Origin: Nansenia antarctica
Taxonomy: Eukaryota > Chordata > Actinopteri > Argentiniformes > Microstomatidae
DNA length: 64,000 bases
Assembly (NCBI GenBank): GCA_963989245.1
Contig: OZ022346.1
Location: 113,501-177,500, forward strand
Direction: 5' to 3'
The notes beneath the pieces are model-generated. The model saw nothing but the letters and a program-made list of their open reading frames with translations, was not told the DNA's origin and made no database searches. This document shows positions 43,283 through 54,078 of the stretch, in pieces. The translations under genes and the position numbers were made by a program. How positions within the stretch are numbered: position 1 is the stretch's first letter; the number at the start of each line of letters is the position of its first letter.

Positions 43283-44630
43283 TACTATAGGCATACATGA
43301 CTTGCACTGGGCAAAATAATTACACCACCATGCATCACTATTGTAGTGTTTGGCAAACTGTTGCGTAGCTGAGTGAGCATTGGTAGATCCTAGTACAGAC
43401 TTTACACTCACACAGGCTTTCTCTCTCTCGCTGATCTCCTTATCTCAGGTTCTGGATTCACTACACTTGTCTTTATGAATGAGTTAACATTATTTATTTA
43501 AAATGATTGAGATCAAAACAATGTACATTGAATGAACAATACTGTTTAAATGCGTTTACGTAGCACTCATCTGATACACTGCATTACTAATGTATGAACA
43601 CGTGAGGGCGCTATCATCACGGCCATATAGCAGAAACACTAGGCACGGTGCCATCTGGTGGTCAATTGTCGTCAGCACAACACAAAGCGAATTGGCGAAT
43701 CCAGAACTTCATGAGAATATTTCCTATTCAGTGGTTGAAACTATCACACATCTGGCACTCCGAATTGTTTCAGCAGCAGTATAAAAAACTGTTATATTTT
43801 CCAATGTTTTTTTATTATATGAAAGGCCTCCTATTATTGATGAATGTATCCAGCTGTGTTGCAGCACAGTAACATTCCACTCCATGGAATGGAAAAGCAG
43901 TGGGATCACCAGCGCCCTCATGTGGACAACATCATAACCTGCAGCCTGCCACCTGGGTGCACTGATACTGTAGCTACAAGGAGGAAACTAGACTCTCAAA
44001 CAGTCTGGATAGAATAATGGGGTGACATACGTTTTATACGTTTTATTGCATAAAAATAGCAGGAATACAATGACCATTTTAGAACAGGAAGAATGGTTTA
44101 ACTGACTCAGGCTGTAGAGCAAATATAATAATATCAGTTTTCACATGAATGTTTGGCAGAGACTTTTGGCTATGTTTTGTTGATAGCAAAACATGTCTAA
44201 TATTGATAATCTGACTCCAATGTTAGTTTTTTCTCCTCATACAGGGTTAGGGTTACACTGGTCAGATCGCTGTCATACAAAATCTCTGCTAGTCTGAGCA
44301 GAACAAGGATAGCGGGAGGATAGAAATTATTAGTGTTTCTGTGTGTCAAAGCGGGAAAAGCAAGGCTAGATGTATGCAAATCAATTATGTATCAATTTCT
44401 TCCCCGTGTATAATACTGAAGGTAAATGTACAGCAGCGACAACCTTTATCAATGTTCAAACCTTTAAAACTGAAAGTGTTGAAAAAAAAGTTCTGTGGAA
44501 AACGTCTGGCCATGTTCGACCTCTAGAAAGGCCTGTTGGTCTTGTACGAGTCTTGCTCCGGGTGAGGGAACTTTGATTCAAAGCCTGAACACAAGTTAAT
44601 TAAGAGTACATCACAACACAGACAGATCTG
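43283..44630. other. intergenic, no recognised gene
   Basis: About 1.35 kb right of the TIR element and left of the bltp1 3' end. Short open frames show no domain, and no snapc4 5' exon is visible. Confidence 0.4.
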
Positions 44631-44635
44631 TAAAA

Positions 44636-45417
44636 TTGGATGGCAATGAGTTTATTATGTTAAGAAATCAACACATTTAAGAAATTCACAGTTATTTTAT
44701 ATAAAGTGTACACTGGTCTATTGCACATATAAAACAAAACAAAAAGAAAACAGGCTTGACACACCCAGCTAACATAGTTTGTATACTATACATTTCACAA
44801 TAAATAGAGATAAAAATAAAACAAAGTAGGGTTAATCTTTACAATTTCATTGCATCTTAACAATTGACTTAAGTGTCTAACATCTCACCTCCAATGTTTT
44901 AATCCATAGGAACGAGCATCTCCATAATAACATTGCTAATGGGATGAATTTGAAAATATGACACCTAAAAGTAAAATTCATGCCTACAGTGTTCCACTGA
45001 AAATAAAGAAAAGGCAAATCGTTTAGAAGTCATTTCCCATCACATGTCAAAGAGCCTTGAAAGAAACAGAGATGGTTTTGCTTAGTATGTTGTAATGCCT
45101 CACTGTATGTATAGGATATAATCCATGTTGTCCTTTTTTCAGTAGGGTCATCATTTCAAGCAGCAAAATAAGACTTCACTTTTCTACTTTGTTCAAAAAT
45201 ATACATAACAACAGCGGTGTCAAATGTTCAGTCACACCCATAGTGGCATGCACCACAGTAAACATCTATGCTGTGTGGATCTCATGGGGACATGTGAGCC
45301 TACCACAAATGCACTGTACAGTAGTCAAGGAAATATCCAGTGTTTTCTCTTGAGCAGGGTGCTTTTGTTCCTTGACAATGAACAGTCTGATTTGTAGCTT
45401 CAAAGTGTCTAAGGCTG
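44636..45417 (-). other. bltp1: bltp1 3' UTR (probable)
   Basis: Non-coding sequence directly after the bltp1 stop at 45418 on the minus strand. It reaches an AATAAA signal at 44651-44656. The extent is inferred; other A-rich candidates lie near 44800. Confidence 0.6.
44651..44656 (-). terminator. bltp1: candidate polyadenylation signal
   Basis: TTTATT on the plus strand, AATAAA on the minus strand, about 765 bp after the bltp1 stop codon. Confidence 0.5.
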
Positions 45418-45652
45418 TCAGTGCTGCGCTGGAGGTTTAAGCTCTTCCTTGTCTCGCCCTTTCTTCTCCTTCTCGTCCTGCAGGGCCGTGCCCAGCTTCT
45501 TGATGAGGACAGAGAGGACCTTGTCCAGCGGGTCCATCACGCCCCTCTGCAGCCACTTGGGGATGGTAGTCCTCGCGTGGTGGAATCCCAGTTTCTGGAG
45601 AATGTAGTCCACGCCGACCGGGTCGATCTTCCGTCCCGTCCAGGAGATGAGC
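45418..45652 (-). CDS. bltp1: bltp1 (KIAA1109) last exon
   Basis: The acceptor ATGTCCTCAG precedes GCTCATCTCC; the frame runs to TGA at 45418. It encodes LISWTGRKIDPVGVDYILQK, LGFHHARTTIPKWLQRGVMD and PLDKVLSVLIKKLGTALQDE, then a Lys/Glu-rich end, the conserved C-terminus of BLTP1/KIAA1109. The first base completes an arginine codon from the exon ending at 47636. BLTP1 is a very large rod-like protein that moves phospholipids between endoplasmic reticulum and other membranes (known for the family). Confidence 0.95.
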
Positions 45653-45940
45653 CTGAGGACATTCAGTTCATGTGTTTATTTAATACAGTCAAGGGAAGGG
45701 TCACTATCACTATCATGTTTTATATCACTATCTGCACTTCTGGTTAGATGCTGAACTGCTTTTCGTTGTCTGGTATTTGTTCTCTGCAATGACAATAAAG
45801 TTGAATCTAATCTAATTTTCAATTGATAAAATAGCGAAAAATATATTTTAATGCTTTAGAATCAACACTGTCTATCCTCCCGTGACGCTCCCTTTTCTCT
45901 CTCTATCCCAAAGCCCAGCACATGGGATGTGCACTTTCCT
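45653..45940. other. bltp1 intron, no further feature
   Basis: Intron next to the last exon. It contains CAATGACAATAAAGTTGAAT near 45787-45806, a LINE-like 3' tail. Nothing else is recognised. Confidence 0.4.
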
Positions 45941-45954
45941 GGCTCGCCATTGGT

Positions 45955-46320
45955 TTAATAATAATAATATCTTGGATTTATAATGCGCCTTTCTCAGACC
46001 CAAGGACGCTGTACAGATTTCATAGACAGACAGAACAGAAAAAAAAACAAAGAAACAAAGACAACGAGAGAAAGTAAGTAAGAAAGTAAGTAAGTAAATC
46101 TTTATTTATATAGCGCCTTTCATACATGAAATGCAACTCAAAGCGCTTGAGTGAAAAAAATAGACTAGAGGCCAAAGGCCTTGGAGAACAGGTGGGTTTT
46201 GAGGGCTGATTTGAAGGTGTCCAGGGAAGGGGGGGCATTGCGGATCGCTGCGGGGAGAGAGTTCCAGAGGGTGGGAGCTGCCACACTGAAAGCTCTGCCC
46301 CCGAAGGTCCGTAGGCTGAT
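45955..46320. repeat. dispersed repeat with TTTATTTATATAGCGCCTTT motif
   Basis: Two related segments (TTGGATTTATAATGCGCCTTT near 45973, CTTTATTTATATAGCGCCTTT near 46100) and a downstream block with GAACAGGTGGGTTTTGAGGG and GAGTTCCAGAGGGTGGGAGC, seen widely in fish genomes. A shorter related piece lies at 53997-54060. No coding role; class unassigned. Confidence 0.6.
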
Positions 46321-46334
46321 TGTTTACTTTTCAG

Positions 46335-46975
46335 ACCACAAGTGATCAGGGTAGGGTAGATCAGGATAGATCAGGGTAGATCAGGATAGATCAGGATAGG
46401 GTAGATCAGGGTAGATCAGGATAGATCAGGATAGATCAGGATAGATCAGGGTAGATCAGGATAGGGTAGATCAGGGTAGATCAGGGTAGATCAGGATAGA
46501 TCAGGATAGGGTAGATCAGGATAGGGTAGATCAGGGTAGATCAGGGTAGATCAGGGTAGATCAGGGTAGGGTAGATCAGGGTAGATCAGGGTAGATCAGG
46601 GTAGATCAGGATAGAGTAGATCAGGGTAGATCAGGGTAGATCAGGGTAGAGTAGATCAGGATAGGGTAGATCAGGATAGGGTAGATCAGGATAGGGTAGA
46701 TCAGGGTAGATCAGGGTAGATCAGGGTAGATCAGGATAGGGTAGATCAGGGTAGATCAGGGTAGGGTAGAGTAGATCAGGATAGGGTAGATCAGGGTAGA
46801 TCAGGTTAGATCAGGATAGGGTAGATCAGGGTAGATCAGGGTAGATCAGGGTAGATCAGGGTAGATCAGGGTAGATCAGGGTAGATCAGGGTAGATCAGG
46901 GTAGATCAGGGTAGATCAGGTTAGATCAGGGTAGATCAGGATAGGGTAGGACAGGGTGGGTCAGGGTAGGGTAAG
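46335..46975. repeat. 10-bp/15-bp minisatellite
   Basis: About 50 units of GTAGATCAGG with ATAGG/GTAGG insertions, for example GTAGATCAGGATAGG. It lies in the last bltp1 intron. Confidence 0.96.
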
Positions 46976-47035
46976 GACTTGTTTTGCATGGATCCATGGC
47001 ATGACCAAAAGGTCTGTCACCATAACCAAGCAGGG

Positions 47036-47105
47036 TTAGATAACCATACCACCAGGGTTGTCAGGGTTAGATAACCATACCACCAGGGTTGTCAGGGTTA
47101 GATTT
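47036..47105. repeat. 31-bp tandem repeat
   Basis: Two full copies and a partial copy of a unit containing GGTTAGATAACCATACCACC followed by AGGGTTGTCA. Confidence 0.85.
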
Positions 47106-47635
47106 TTATTTTTATTTTTTTTGAGTCTAGTGTAGGATCTACCTGTTATTTCACTGGGCAGATTAGGTTGAATATGTGACACGGTCTGGTTGGAAGGGCC
47201 ACAACTCTGCAATTGTCGAGACGGGCAGATCAGTGTTTTTCGTTTATTTTTATTTTATTTTTATCGTAAAAAAAGAAGAAAAAAAAGTTAAAGTGTTGAA
47301 GAGCCCACTCAATATAACAAACAACAGTTTTAGGAACACTAAATACCTATCATTTGTTAGCAAACGTAGCTAGTTTAAGAGTGCGTTCAGGGGGCGTATG
47401 GTAGTTGTTCTGTGGACCAAGAAACCAATCAAAGTGACGAAGGGGCGGGATAAACAAAAATGTCACAACAAGATGGCGGCTACTTCACTTCACTGGAAAT
47501 GAGGATAATATCTTCCACTACAGTATCTGAAATAAACACTATTTTGTATGAAAAAATTTATAAAACACTTTTTAAACACGTTCTCTTACTAGCCGGCTAC
47601 TCTGTTACTAGCATAGACATGGCCCCAGGTCTGAC
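47106..47635. other. bltp1 intron, no gene recognised
   Basis: Low-complexity TTTTATTTTTATT near 47100-47275. An ATGGCGGCTACTTC start context at 47472 leads to a stop after nine codons, and the overlapping 70-residue frame has no recognisable domain. Confidence 0.4.
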
Positions 47636-47801
47636 CTCAGCGTGGGCTCCAGGTGCCACGTGTTACACATGAACTCCCTCCAGTCCACGGTGGCGTAGTT
47701 GACGCTGTCCTCCTGGTCCTTCCTGTCTGGGGAGTCGTCCTGCAGGGTCGTCGGGCTCTTCTGGCCGGGCCGAGTTGTAAACATCCGGGGTGCAAAAAGA
47801 G
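47636..47801 (-). CDS. bltp1: bltp1 (KIAA1109) penultimate exon
   Basis: A 166-bp exon with acceptor CTCTCCATAG and donor CTGAG then GTCAGA. It translates as LFAPRMFTTRPGQKSPTTLQ, DDSPDRKDQEDSVNYATVDW and REFMCNTWHLEPTL. The TVDWREFMCNTWHLEPTLR block is strongly conserved in the BLTP1 C-terminal region. Phases fit both neighbours: an alanine codon is split with the exon ending at 53839 and an arginine codon with the exon starting at 45652. Confidence 0.95.
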
Positions 47802-47986
47802 CTATGGAGAGAGAGAGACACGCACACGCACACGCACACGCACGCACACACACTTTAAATTAGATAAACTTTGTACAGCCAAGACTTCTGGCCCGTACAT
47901 TTAATACGCTATGAAATTCAATACGGCACTGTACTAACGGTACATTCCAGTAAATTATTAAATGTACCTTTCCTTCAAATCAGAAC
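47802..47986. other. bltp1 intron edge with CA-rich run
   Basis: Contains a CACGCACACGCACACGCAC run directly upstream of the acceptor of the 47636-47801 exon. No other feature is seen. Confidence 0.5.
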
Positions 47987-48068
47987 ATAGTCCCTCTATA
48001 ATTATTGGGACAGAGAAAATGTTTCTCTATATTCAAGATTTGCATTTCAAATCAAAGTATAAATTCTA
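47986..48068. mobile_element. Tc1-like fragment, left piece
   Basis: ACATAGTCCCTCTATAATTA and TTGGGACAG match the 5' non-coding part of Tc1-like elements and, inverted, the fragment at 53375-53412. The remainder continues at 51678-51745 after the TA-flanked element at 48069-51675. Confidence 0.6.
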
Positions 48069-48334
48069 GGGCTGTCAATCAATTTTTAAATCAACTTAAT
48101 CACATTAATATGCTGTAATTAATCCGTTTAAAGTTTAAAATACTAGTATTATACTATTATTATACATAGTATTTAATTGAATTTTGGGGGGGAGATGAAA
48201 CAACATGTGTGGTGTTGGAATAAAGAAATGCATGACAAACTGGTTAGAGGATTTTTTTATTTTTTTTATGTTATTATAACATCTGGGTTAGGCAGACAAG
48301 CACATAAAGAACAGTTACAAAGTAACTGGCTGAC

Positions 48335-48494
48335 TAAGGGTTAGGGTGAGTAAGGGTTAGGGTGAGTTAGGGTTAGGGTGAGTAAGGGTTAGGGTGAGTA
48401 AGGGTTAGGGTGAGTAAGGGTTAGGGTGAGTAAGGGTTAGGGTGAGTAAGGGTTAGGGTGAGTAAGGGTTAGGGTGAGTAAGGGTTAGGGTGAC
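48335..48494. repeat. 16-bp TTAGGG-containing minisatellite
   Basis: About nine units of AGGGTTAGGGTGAGTA. The array resumes at 48701-48762 (with GACTA variants), so the MITE at 48498-48697 was inserted into it. Confidence 0.95.
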
Positions 48495-48497
48495 TAA

Positions 48498-48697
48498 AGG
48501 CCAATGCACACGGCCCCGATTTTGTCGCACCGCCGAATTCGATTCCATTGTTTTGAATCAGACAATGCACACGGCGCGTGATGCGATATTATCGCACGAC
48601 AACATTCTATTCTCCATTCACACCAATTGAAATAATTCAAAGAATTGAGAATCGAATGTTGTCGTGCGACAAAATCGCACGCTGTGTGCATTGGCCT
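48498..48697. mobile_element. PIF/Harbinger MITE, complete
   Basis: A 200-bp element starts AGGCCAATGCACACGG and ends in the inverted CCGTGTGCATTGGCCT-type sequence (GCTGTGTGCATTGGCCT). TAA flanks both sides (48495-48497 and 48698-48700), the PIF/Harbinger 3-bp target duplication. The long subterminal repeats include GATTTTGTCGC and GCGACAAAATC. The same left end occurs at 17679. Confidence 0.92.
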
Positions 48698-48762
48698 TAA
48701 GGGTTAGGGTGACTAAGGGTTAGGGTGACTAAGGCTTAGGGTGACTAAGGGTTAGGGTGCTG

Positions 48763-49094
48763 ATTGATACATTCTATAAAACACGTACAGAGGCAGGTTG
48801 TATTGCTTGTTTAAACTGCTGTTATTGTTATACTCGTTAGCTTAGCAATATTAGCTATGGTTAGCACACTGTCCATGAGCAACAGTCTTTTAAGCGACGT
48901 TGAGCTTCACAACTGGTTTGTAACACCGGACCTAACGCCAGCAGATCTGTTCTGGATCTAACCACCGTAGCGGGTAGGACAGCTGGCTGTGTCTCAGTAC
49001 ACTGTCTGTCTTTTGAACCTAGCTCAGGGTTGGCTAGCTAGCTCGCTACTCCATTCATAAATACTTTACCAACTCCTACTGTTAGTTCAGCACC
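48763..49094. other. no recognised gene
   Basis: About 330 bp of unique-looking sequence between two arrays; no exon or known repeat identified. Confidence 0.35.
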
Positions 49095-49332
49095 TCTGTT
49101 GTTATTGAAGCTAGTGTTGTTAGTGAAGCTAGTGTTGTTATTGAAGCTAGTGTTGTTAGTGAAGCTAGTGTTGTTATTGAAGCTAGTGTTGTTAGTGAAG
49201 TTAGTGTTGTTAGTGAAGTTAGTGTTGTTAGTGTTGTTAGTGAAGCTAGTGTTGTTAGTGAAGCTAGTGTTGTTAGTGAAGCTAGTGTTGTTATTGAAGC
49301 TAGTGTTGTTATTGAAGCTAGTGTTACACGTG
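49095..49332. repeat. 18-bp minisatellite
   Basis: About 13 units of GTTGTTAGTGAAGCTAGT and GTTGTTATTGAAGCTAGT. Frames stay open on both strands because the unit length is a multiple of three. Confidence 0.96.
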
Positions 49333-49424
49333 TATGTAATGATGCTATGCTTCTTATCAAAAACGAGACATTGAGATTGTTTTTGTCTTTGTCTGCAGCA
49401 GAGTTGATGTGTAACATCCATGTT

Positions 49425-49845
49425 CAGCGTAGTTTGTTTGTTTATTAGGATCCCCGTTAGCTAACGCCATGACATTAGTCTTCCTGGGGTCCGACACAAC
49501 AATCATATTTGGACGACTGTCAACATTGTATACATACAGACAACTGTCAACATTCTATACATACAGACAACTGTCAACATTCTATACAATCATACATCAT
49601 AATAACAAAAGAAAGGAAAAATGTAATTAAATAAAAAACAAAGAAAATAAATGAAATAACAGATCAGCAAACAAGATGATTCAAATACTTGAATTCAGTA
49701 CGTTGTCCATGGCATGATAATTTCTCATTTGATTCAGTGTTGCCTGGCAGAAGGGAGTTAAGCCCACTGATACCATCTCCTTAAGACCCGGACAAGTTGT
49801 CAGTAATGAAGGGAATTGCTTTGATCCGTCGACAAATAGGTCATT
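49425..49845 (-). repeat. dispersed repeat, possible LINE 3' end
   Basis: GTTTATTAGGATCCCCGTTA and GTCTTCCTGGGGTCC resemble a fish LINE 3' end in minus orientation. A GACAACTGTCAACATTCTATACATACA unit (first 20 bases GACAACTGTCAACATTCTAT) repeats about three times near 49515-49590. The class is uncertain. Confidence 0.5.
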
Positions 49846-50755
49846 TAACTAGTGAACTACTGTAAACTACACTAGGCTACTGTGTACTACTGTAAACTAC
49901 ACTAGGCTACTGTGAACTACTGTAAACTACACTAGGCTACTGTGAACTACTGTAAACTACACTAGGCTACTGTGAACTACTGTAAACTACACTAGGCTAC
50001 TGTGAACTACTGTAAACTACACTAGGCTACTGTGAACTACTGTAAACTACACTAGGCTACTGTGAACTACTGTAAACTACACTAGGCTACTGTGTACTAC
50101 TGTAAACTACACTAGGCTACTGTGAACTACTGTAAACTACACTAGGCTACTGTGAACTACTGTAAACTACACTAGGCTACTGTGAACTACTGTAAACTAC
50201 ACTAGGCTACTGTGAACTACTGTAAACTACACTAGGCTACTGTGTACTACTGTAAACTACACTAGGCTACTGTGAACTACTGTAAACTACACTAGGCTAC
50301 TGTGAACTACTGTAAACTACACTAGGCTACTGTGAACTACTGTAAACTACACTAGGCTACTGTGAACTACTGTAAACTACACTAGGCTACTGTGAACTAC
50401 TGTAAACTACACTAGGCTACTGTGAACTACTGTAAACTACACTAGGCTACTGTGAACTACTGTAAACTACACTAGGCTACTGTGTACTACTGTAAACTAC
50501 ACTAGGCTACTGTGAACTACTGTAAACTACACTAGGCTACTGTGTACTACTGTAAACTACACTAGGCTACTGTGAACTACTGTAAACTACACTAGGCTAC
50601 TGTGAACTACTGTAAACTACACTAGGCTACTGTGAACTACTGTAAACTACACTAGGCTACTGTGAACTACTGTAAACTACACTAGGCTACTGTGAACTAC
50701 TGTAAACTACACTAGGCTACTGTGAACTACTGTAAACTACACTAGGCTACTGTGT
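49846..50755. repeat. 30-bp satellite, highly homogeneous
   Basis: About 30 copies of a 30-bp unit made of ACTAGGCTAC, TGTGAACTAC and TGTAAACTAC. No indels occur; almost the only variation is TGTGTACTAC for TGTGAACTAC in a few copies. The array ends exactly where an L2-like frame begins. Confidence 0.97.
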
Positions 50756-51512
50756 ACAACACCCTGAGAGTCCTCAGGAAGGAACACAACAAGCAGGAGA
50801 TACTGGTGGCCTTCTACCGCTGCGCAGTGGAGAGCATCCTCACCTACTGCATCTGCAACTGGTTCTCCAGCTGCACAACCGCGGAGAGAAATGCGCTACA
50901 GAGAGTCGTGAGAACAGCCCAGAAGATCACCGGCGCCCCCCTCCCCTCTCTGGAAGAGCTGTACAACACACGCTGCCTCAGGAAGGCCTCCAAGATCTCC
51001 AGAGACCCATCCCACCCTGGGTACGAACACTTTGCCCGGCTGCCCTCGAAAAGGCGGTACAGGACCATGGCCGCAAGGACAAACAGACTGAAGCTCAGCT
51101 TCTACCCCAGGGCCATCCAGGCCCTCAACACAGCAAAGACCTAGGTTCTGGGCCCTGGACAGTCTGGACGGACTGATGGCAGCTGCTGGATTGAAAAATC
51201 AGGTGTAGTGCTGAGGCACAAATGTGTACATTTCAAGCCTGCAAACTGCGACACTTTAAATGAATGTGCAATAACACTATGTGCAATATGACAACCCTAG
51301 TCGTCTATCTGTACAGTATAGTATAGTGGATAGTGTACATAGCCTTTATTTATGTAAACCAGCTCCTTTCCCTTCTTTTTTTTCTTTCTTTTTTTTTCTT
51401 TCCTAGCACCAGGGGAGCCACCCCTCCCAAATTTCGTTGTTTGGTACCTGTACTATAGCAATGACAATAAAGACCATTCATTCATTCATTCATTCATTCA
51501 TTCATTCATAAA
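50756..51512 (+). mobile_element. L2-like LINE 3' end
   Basis: The frame 50752-51144 encodes LRVLRKEHNKQEILVAFYRC, AVESILTYCICNWFSSCTTA and ARTNRLKLSFYPRAIQALN, the C-terminus of a fish L2/CR1-group ORF2 after the reverse transcriptase. The 3' UTR includes AATTTCGTTGTTTGGTACC and TGACAATAAAGACC and ends in (ATTC)n at 51477-51512. It is 5'-truncated. Confidence 0.88.
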
Positions 51513-51677
51513 TGGGACTTATTATCTGCGTTTGCCACGCATGTCAGTAGAACTTGGTAATATATGATATTATAAATAATATGATTAATTTGCGTTAAAT
51601 TAAAAATATTATATAATATAAAAATAAAAGCGTCCAGATTAATCGCGAGCGTTAACGCGTTAACATTGACAGCCCTA

Positions 51678-51745
51678 ATCAATTCTCATCAAATTGGTTC
51701 CACCATTTAGAAATGACAACACTTTTTTATACAGTCCCCCTCTCA
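51678..51745. mobile_element. Tc1-like fragment, right piece
   Basis: Contains ACCATTTAGAAATGACAACA and CTTTTTTATACAGTCCCCC. In inverted orientation this matches the segment at 53400-53440. Confidence 0.55.
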
Positions 51746-51755
51746 ATGTACCTAA

Positions 51756-53258
51756 TGGCGCTTTTCCACTACCGGGCTGACGCGGGCCGCATTTGTATCC
51801 GAGCCGTGCCGTACTTTCAGAAACGCTTCTCCATTATACGGAGCGACCCGGGACTTTAGGAGGAGTTACTGTTACGTGTCATAAGAGCGCTTCACTGTAA
51901 TAAGTGCCGCTATACAGATCAACGGGGGGAAATGCCATAAGAATTATGTCAAAATGCAGCATTATCATGCACAGATCAGCCTTAAAACATGTAACGTTAA
52001 GTGCCTGTTACTTGCCGCTTTCAGTTCGTCACATCAACGGGGGAAATGCGAGATGAACTCTATGCGAGTTCTATAAATTCCTCCGTTGAACGGAAAGTCC
52101 TAAAGTGTTTTAGCGTTCCCCCTTTCCACTGGTAATAAGGAATTGGCAAGAATAGATCGATATAAATAGATCAACATAATTAAGCACTATCATGCACAGA
52201 TCAGCCTTAAAACATGTAACGTTAGATATATAACAGTGCGACGTATTTCTACGGAAAGGCTGACTGACGCGGGGCTCATACAATCTCCGCATTCGTTATA
52301 GATACGAGTGCTCCGGTGTTTGAATGGAGTCGATTGGAGACCCCCATCGATGTCGACACTGCTCGGGGTGAATTTAAGCACTTGACGCATGTTGAACTCC
52401 CGGTTCATTGAGTTTACTCCCGGTTCACTTCTCGGGGTGTCGGCGCGGTGGTTCAGGGCTCAAAATGACCGTATACCGATGGTGAAGTTAGCAAAGTAGT
52501 ATTGTGTTTGTACCACCTTCATAGCCGGTGTTATTCACGGACAAACACGGTGCCCGGAGGCACCCTTTGCGGGTTAATAATTGTGGTTTACCGTGGGTTA
52601 GGATAACAATTCAAACGTGTCCGGATAGGGGAGAGGACAGGGAATCTGAAACCATTTGAATGGTGTCGATACGACACTCCTATCACGGTCGACACCGACA
52701 TTATTTATATATACAGCATATGGATGTTACGTGCCTGTTACCTGCCGCTTTCAGTTCTAGTAGTTTAGATCTCGCAACCAGGGAAACAGCGCCGACATGT
52801 GTTAAAGAGAGCAAGACGCGAATCTACCGGCATTTGACTGCCGCTGGACTGAGGAACAGCATAGGCACAGGACATCGCCATAATAGCGATTTTTTGTTAT
52901 GCTTGTTGTAAATAAAAGTTCTATGATGCATTGAAATGACATTAAACTAAGATAATACGATGGTTATCATATTTTTTCAAATCTTTATTAATACGTTATT
53001 ACAGAAACAGTAAGTGACATTTTCCTAGAGCGAAATCTGTTGTGAAATCTATGAACATGGGATGACGATTTCCATTGACCAATCAACGGTGTGCAGCGTC
53101 ACACGTCACACGCAGCCTGGCAAAAAAGTACCTTTCCCCAACTTTCGCTACCCATCCCGAACAAGAACTATTTTACCGTGCCGTGCCGGGCCGACAAATG
53201 GAAAAGCGCCAAAGAAGCAGGCCAGCCTGGGTCGACCCAGTGTAGTGGAAAAGCACCA
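51756..53258. mobile_element. PIF/Harbinger-like non-autonomous element
   Basis: The ends are TGGCGCTTTTCCACTA and, inverted, TGGTGCTTTTCCACTA, with TAA on both sides (51753-51755 and 53259-53261). There is no transposase. The interior has repeated segments: ATCATGCACAGATCAGCCTT at 51962 and 52189, and GTGCCTGTTAC(T/C)TGCCGCTTTC at 52001 and 52731. A second terminus-like sequence, GGAAAAGCGCCA, ends at 53211, 47 bp inside the outer end. Confidence 0.85.
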
Positions 53259-53279
53259 TAAGTAGACTAAAAGTACCTA

Positions 53280-53455
53280 AAACAGCCTGCAGAGTTCTAA
53301 CATAGTCTCATGGACAGAAAAGACGAAGGTTTGGAGGGAAAAAAATGCTTAATTTAGACATGATATTAACCTGTCCCAATACTTTTGGTGCCATGAAATA
53401 AAGGGACTATGTATAAAAAGTGTTATCATTTCTAAAAGGTTTACTTATATTTACT
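53280..53455 (-). mobile_element. Tc1-like fragment
   Basis: In minus orientation it carries CTTTTTATACATAGTCCC, CACCAAAAGTATTGGGACAG and a terminal-type block, like the 5' non-coding region of Tc1 elements. No transposase. Confidence 0.6.
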
Positions 53456-53477
53456 TACATACCGAAAAATGTATGCA

Positions 53478-53560
53478 CTCACTGTAATGTAAGTCGCTTT
53501 GGATAAAAGCGTCAGCTATATGGCATATATTATTATTATTATTATTATTATTATTACTCC
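53478..53560 (+). mobile_element. LINE/SINE tail fragment with (ATT)n
   Basis: GTAAGTCGCTTTGGATAAAA and GCGTCAGCTATATGGC, the same 3' tail as 22820 and 42410, followed by an ATT run at 53529-53557. Confidence 0.7.
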
Positions 53561-53838
53561 TGGAGTAATGGATTTGAAATCAAACAATTCCAGTGAGGTT
53601 AGAGCCAGAAGAACACATGGTTCACTGTACGAGACATCATGGAGGGCGCTGCCTCTACAGTTTGTTCTCTACCGTTCAGCAATCACAATGGTGAAATCTG
53701 ACAAGAATGACAAGTGTCTCCAGTTATGTTGACATTCTTCTGTTTGTGATGTACTGACTTTCATAGCATACTGATAACGGCCCTTTGGTCTATATCTAGT
53801 GAGTGGTGAGTTTGAGGGCCGTGGTAGTGGTTTCTCAC

Positions 53839-53973
53839 CTTTCTCCTTCTCCTTCAGGTAGGCAGACACCAGGTCATGGAGGAACATGATGAGCTCGGCG
53901 TCCATGGTGACACAGATGTGGTCGGTGAACTCTGTCACCACGCTGCACTCCACCTTGGGCTTGCTGTGGGAAT
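53839..53973 (-). CDS. bltp1: bltp1 (KIAA1109) exon
   Basis: A 135-bp exon with acceptor CTCTGTCTCAG and donor GAGAAAG then GTGAGAAAC. It encodes SHSKPKVECSVVTEFTDHIC and VTMDAELIMFLHDLVSAYLK, ending EKEK with a split alanine codon. This block is near-invariant in the conserved C-terminal FSA region of BLTP1. Its first two bases complete an aspartate codon begun at 62080. Confidence 0.96.
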
Positions 53974-53996
53974 CTGAGACAGAGGCAAGGCAGAGC

Positions 53997-54078
53997 AATT
54001 TTATTTGTATAGCACATTTCATACAATAGGGGCAATTCAAAGTGCTTTACAAAAAAAAGAAGAAGTATATATATACAG
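53997..54078. repeat. dispersed repeat fragment
   Basis: TTTTATTTGTATAGCACATT and CAATTCAAAGTGCTTTACA, a motif seen in many fish introns and related to 45955-46320. It directly precedes the HERO-like target duplication. Confidence 0.55.

Larger units (their letters stand above)
48069..51675. mobile_element. TA-flanked TIR element with many nested insertions
   Basis: The ends are GGGCTGTCAATC and, inverted, GGGCTGTCAATGTTAACGCG, flanked by TA on both sides (48067-48068 and 51676-51677). The termini also share AATTAATCC/GATTAATC near the ends. The interior is non-coding except for nested pieces: a 16-bp array, a Harbinger MITE, an 18-bp array, a 30-bp satellite and an L2-like 3' end. Tc1/mariner affiliation is inferred from the TA duplication. 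Confidence 0.7.

Noticed and set aside
47472..47672. Apparent gene start ATGGCGGCTACTTC and overlapping 70-residue frame
   Set aside because: The ATGGCGG frame stops after nine codons. The overlapping frame runs into the antisense of a bltp1 exon and shows no domain.
49846..50755. Possible CRISPR-like array
   Set aside because: The 30-bp units are contiguous with no unique spacers, and the DNA is vertebrate.
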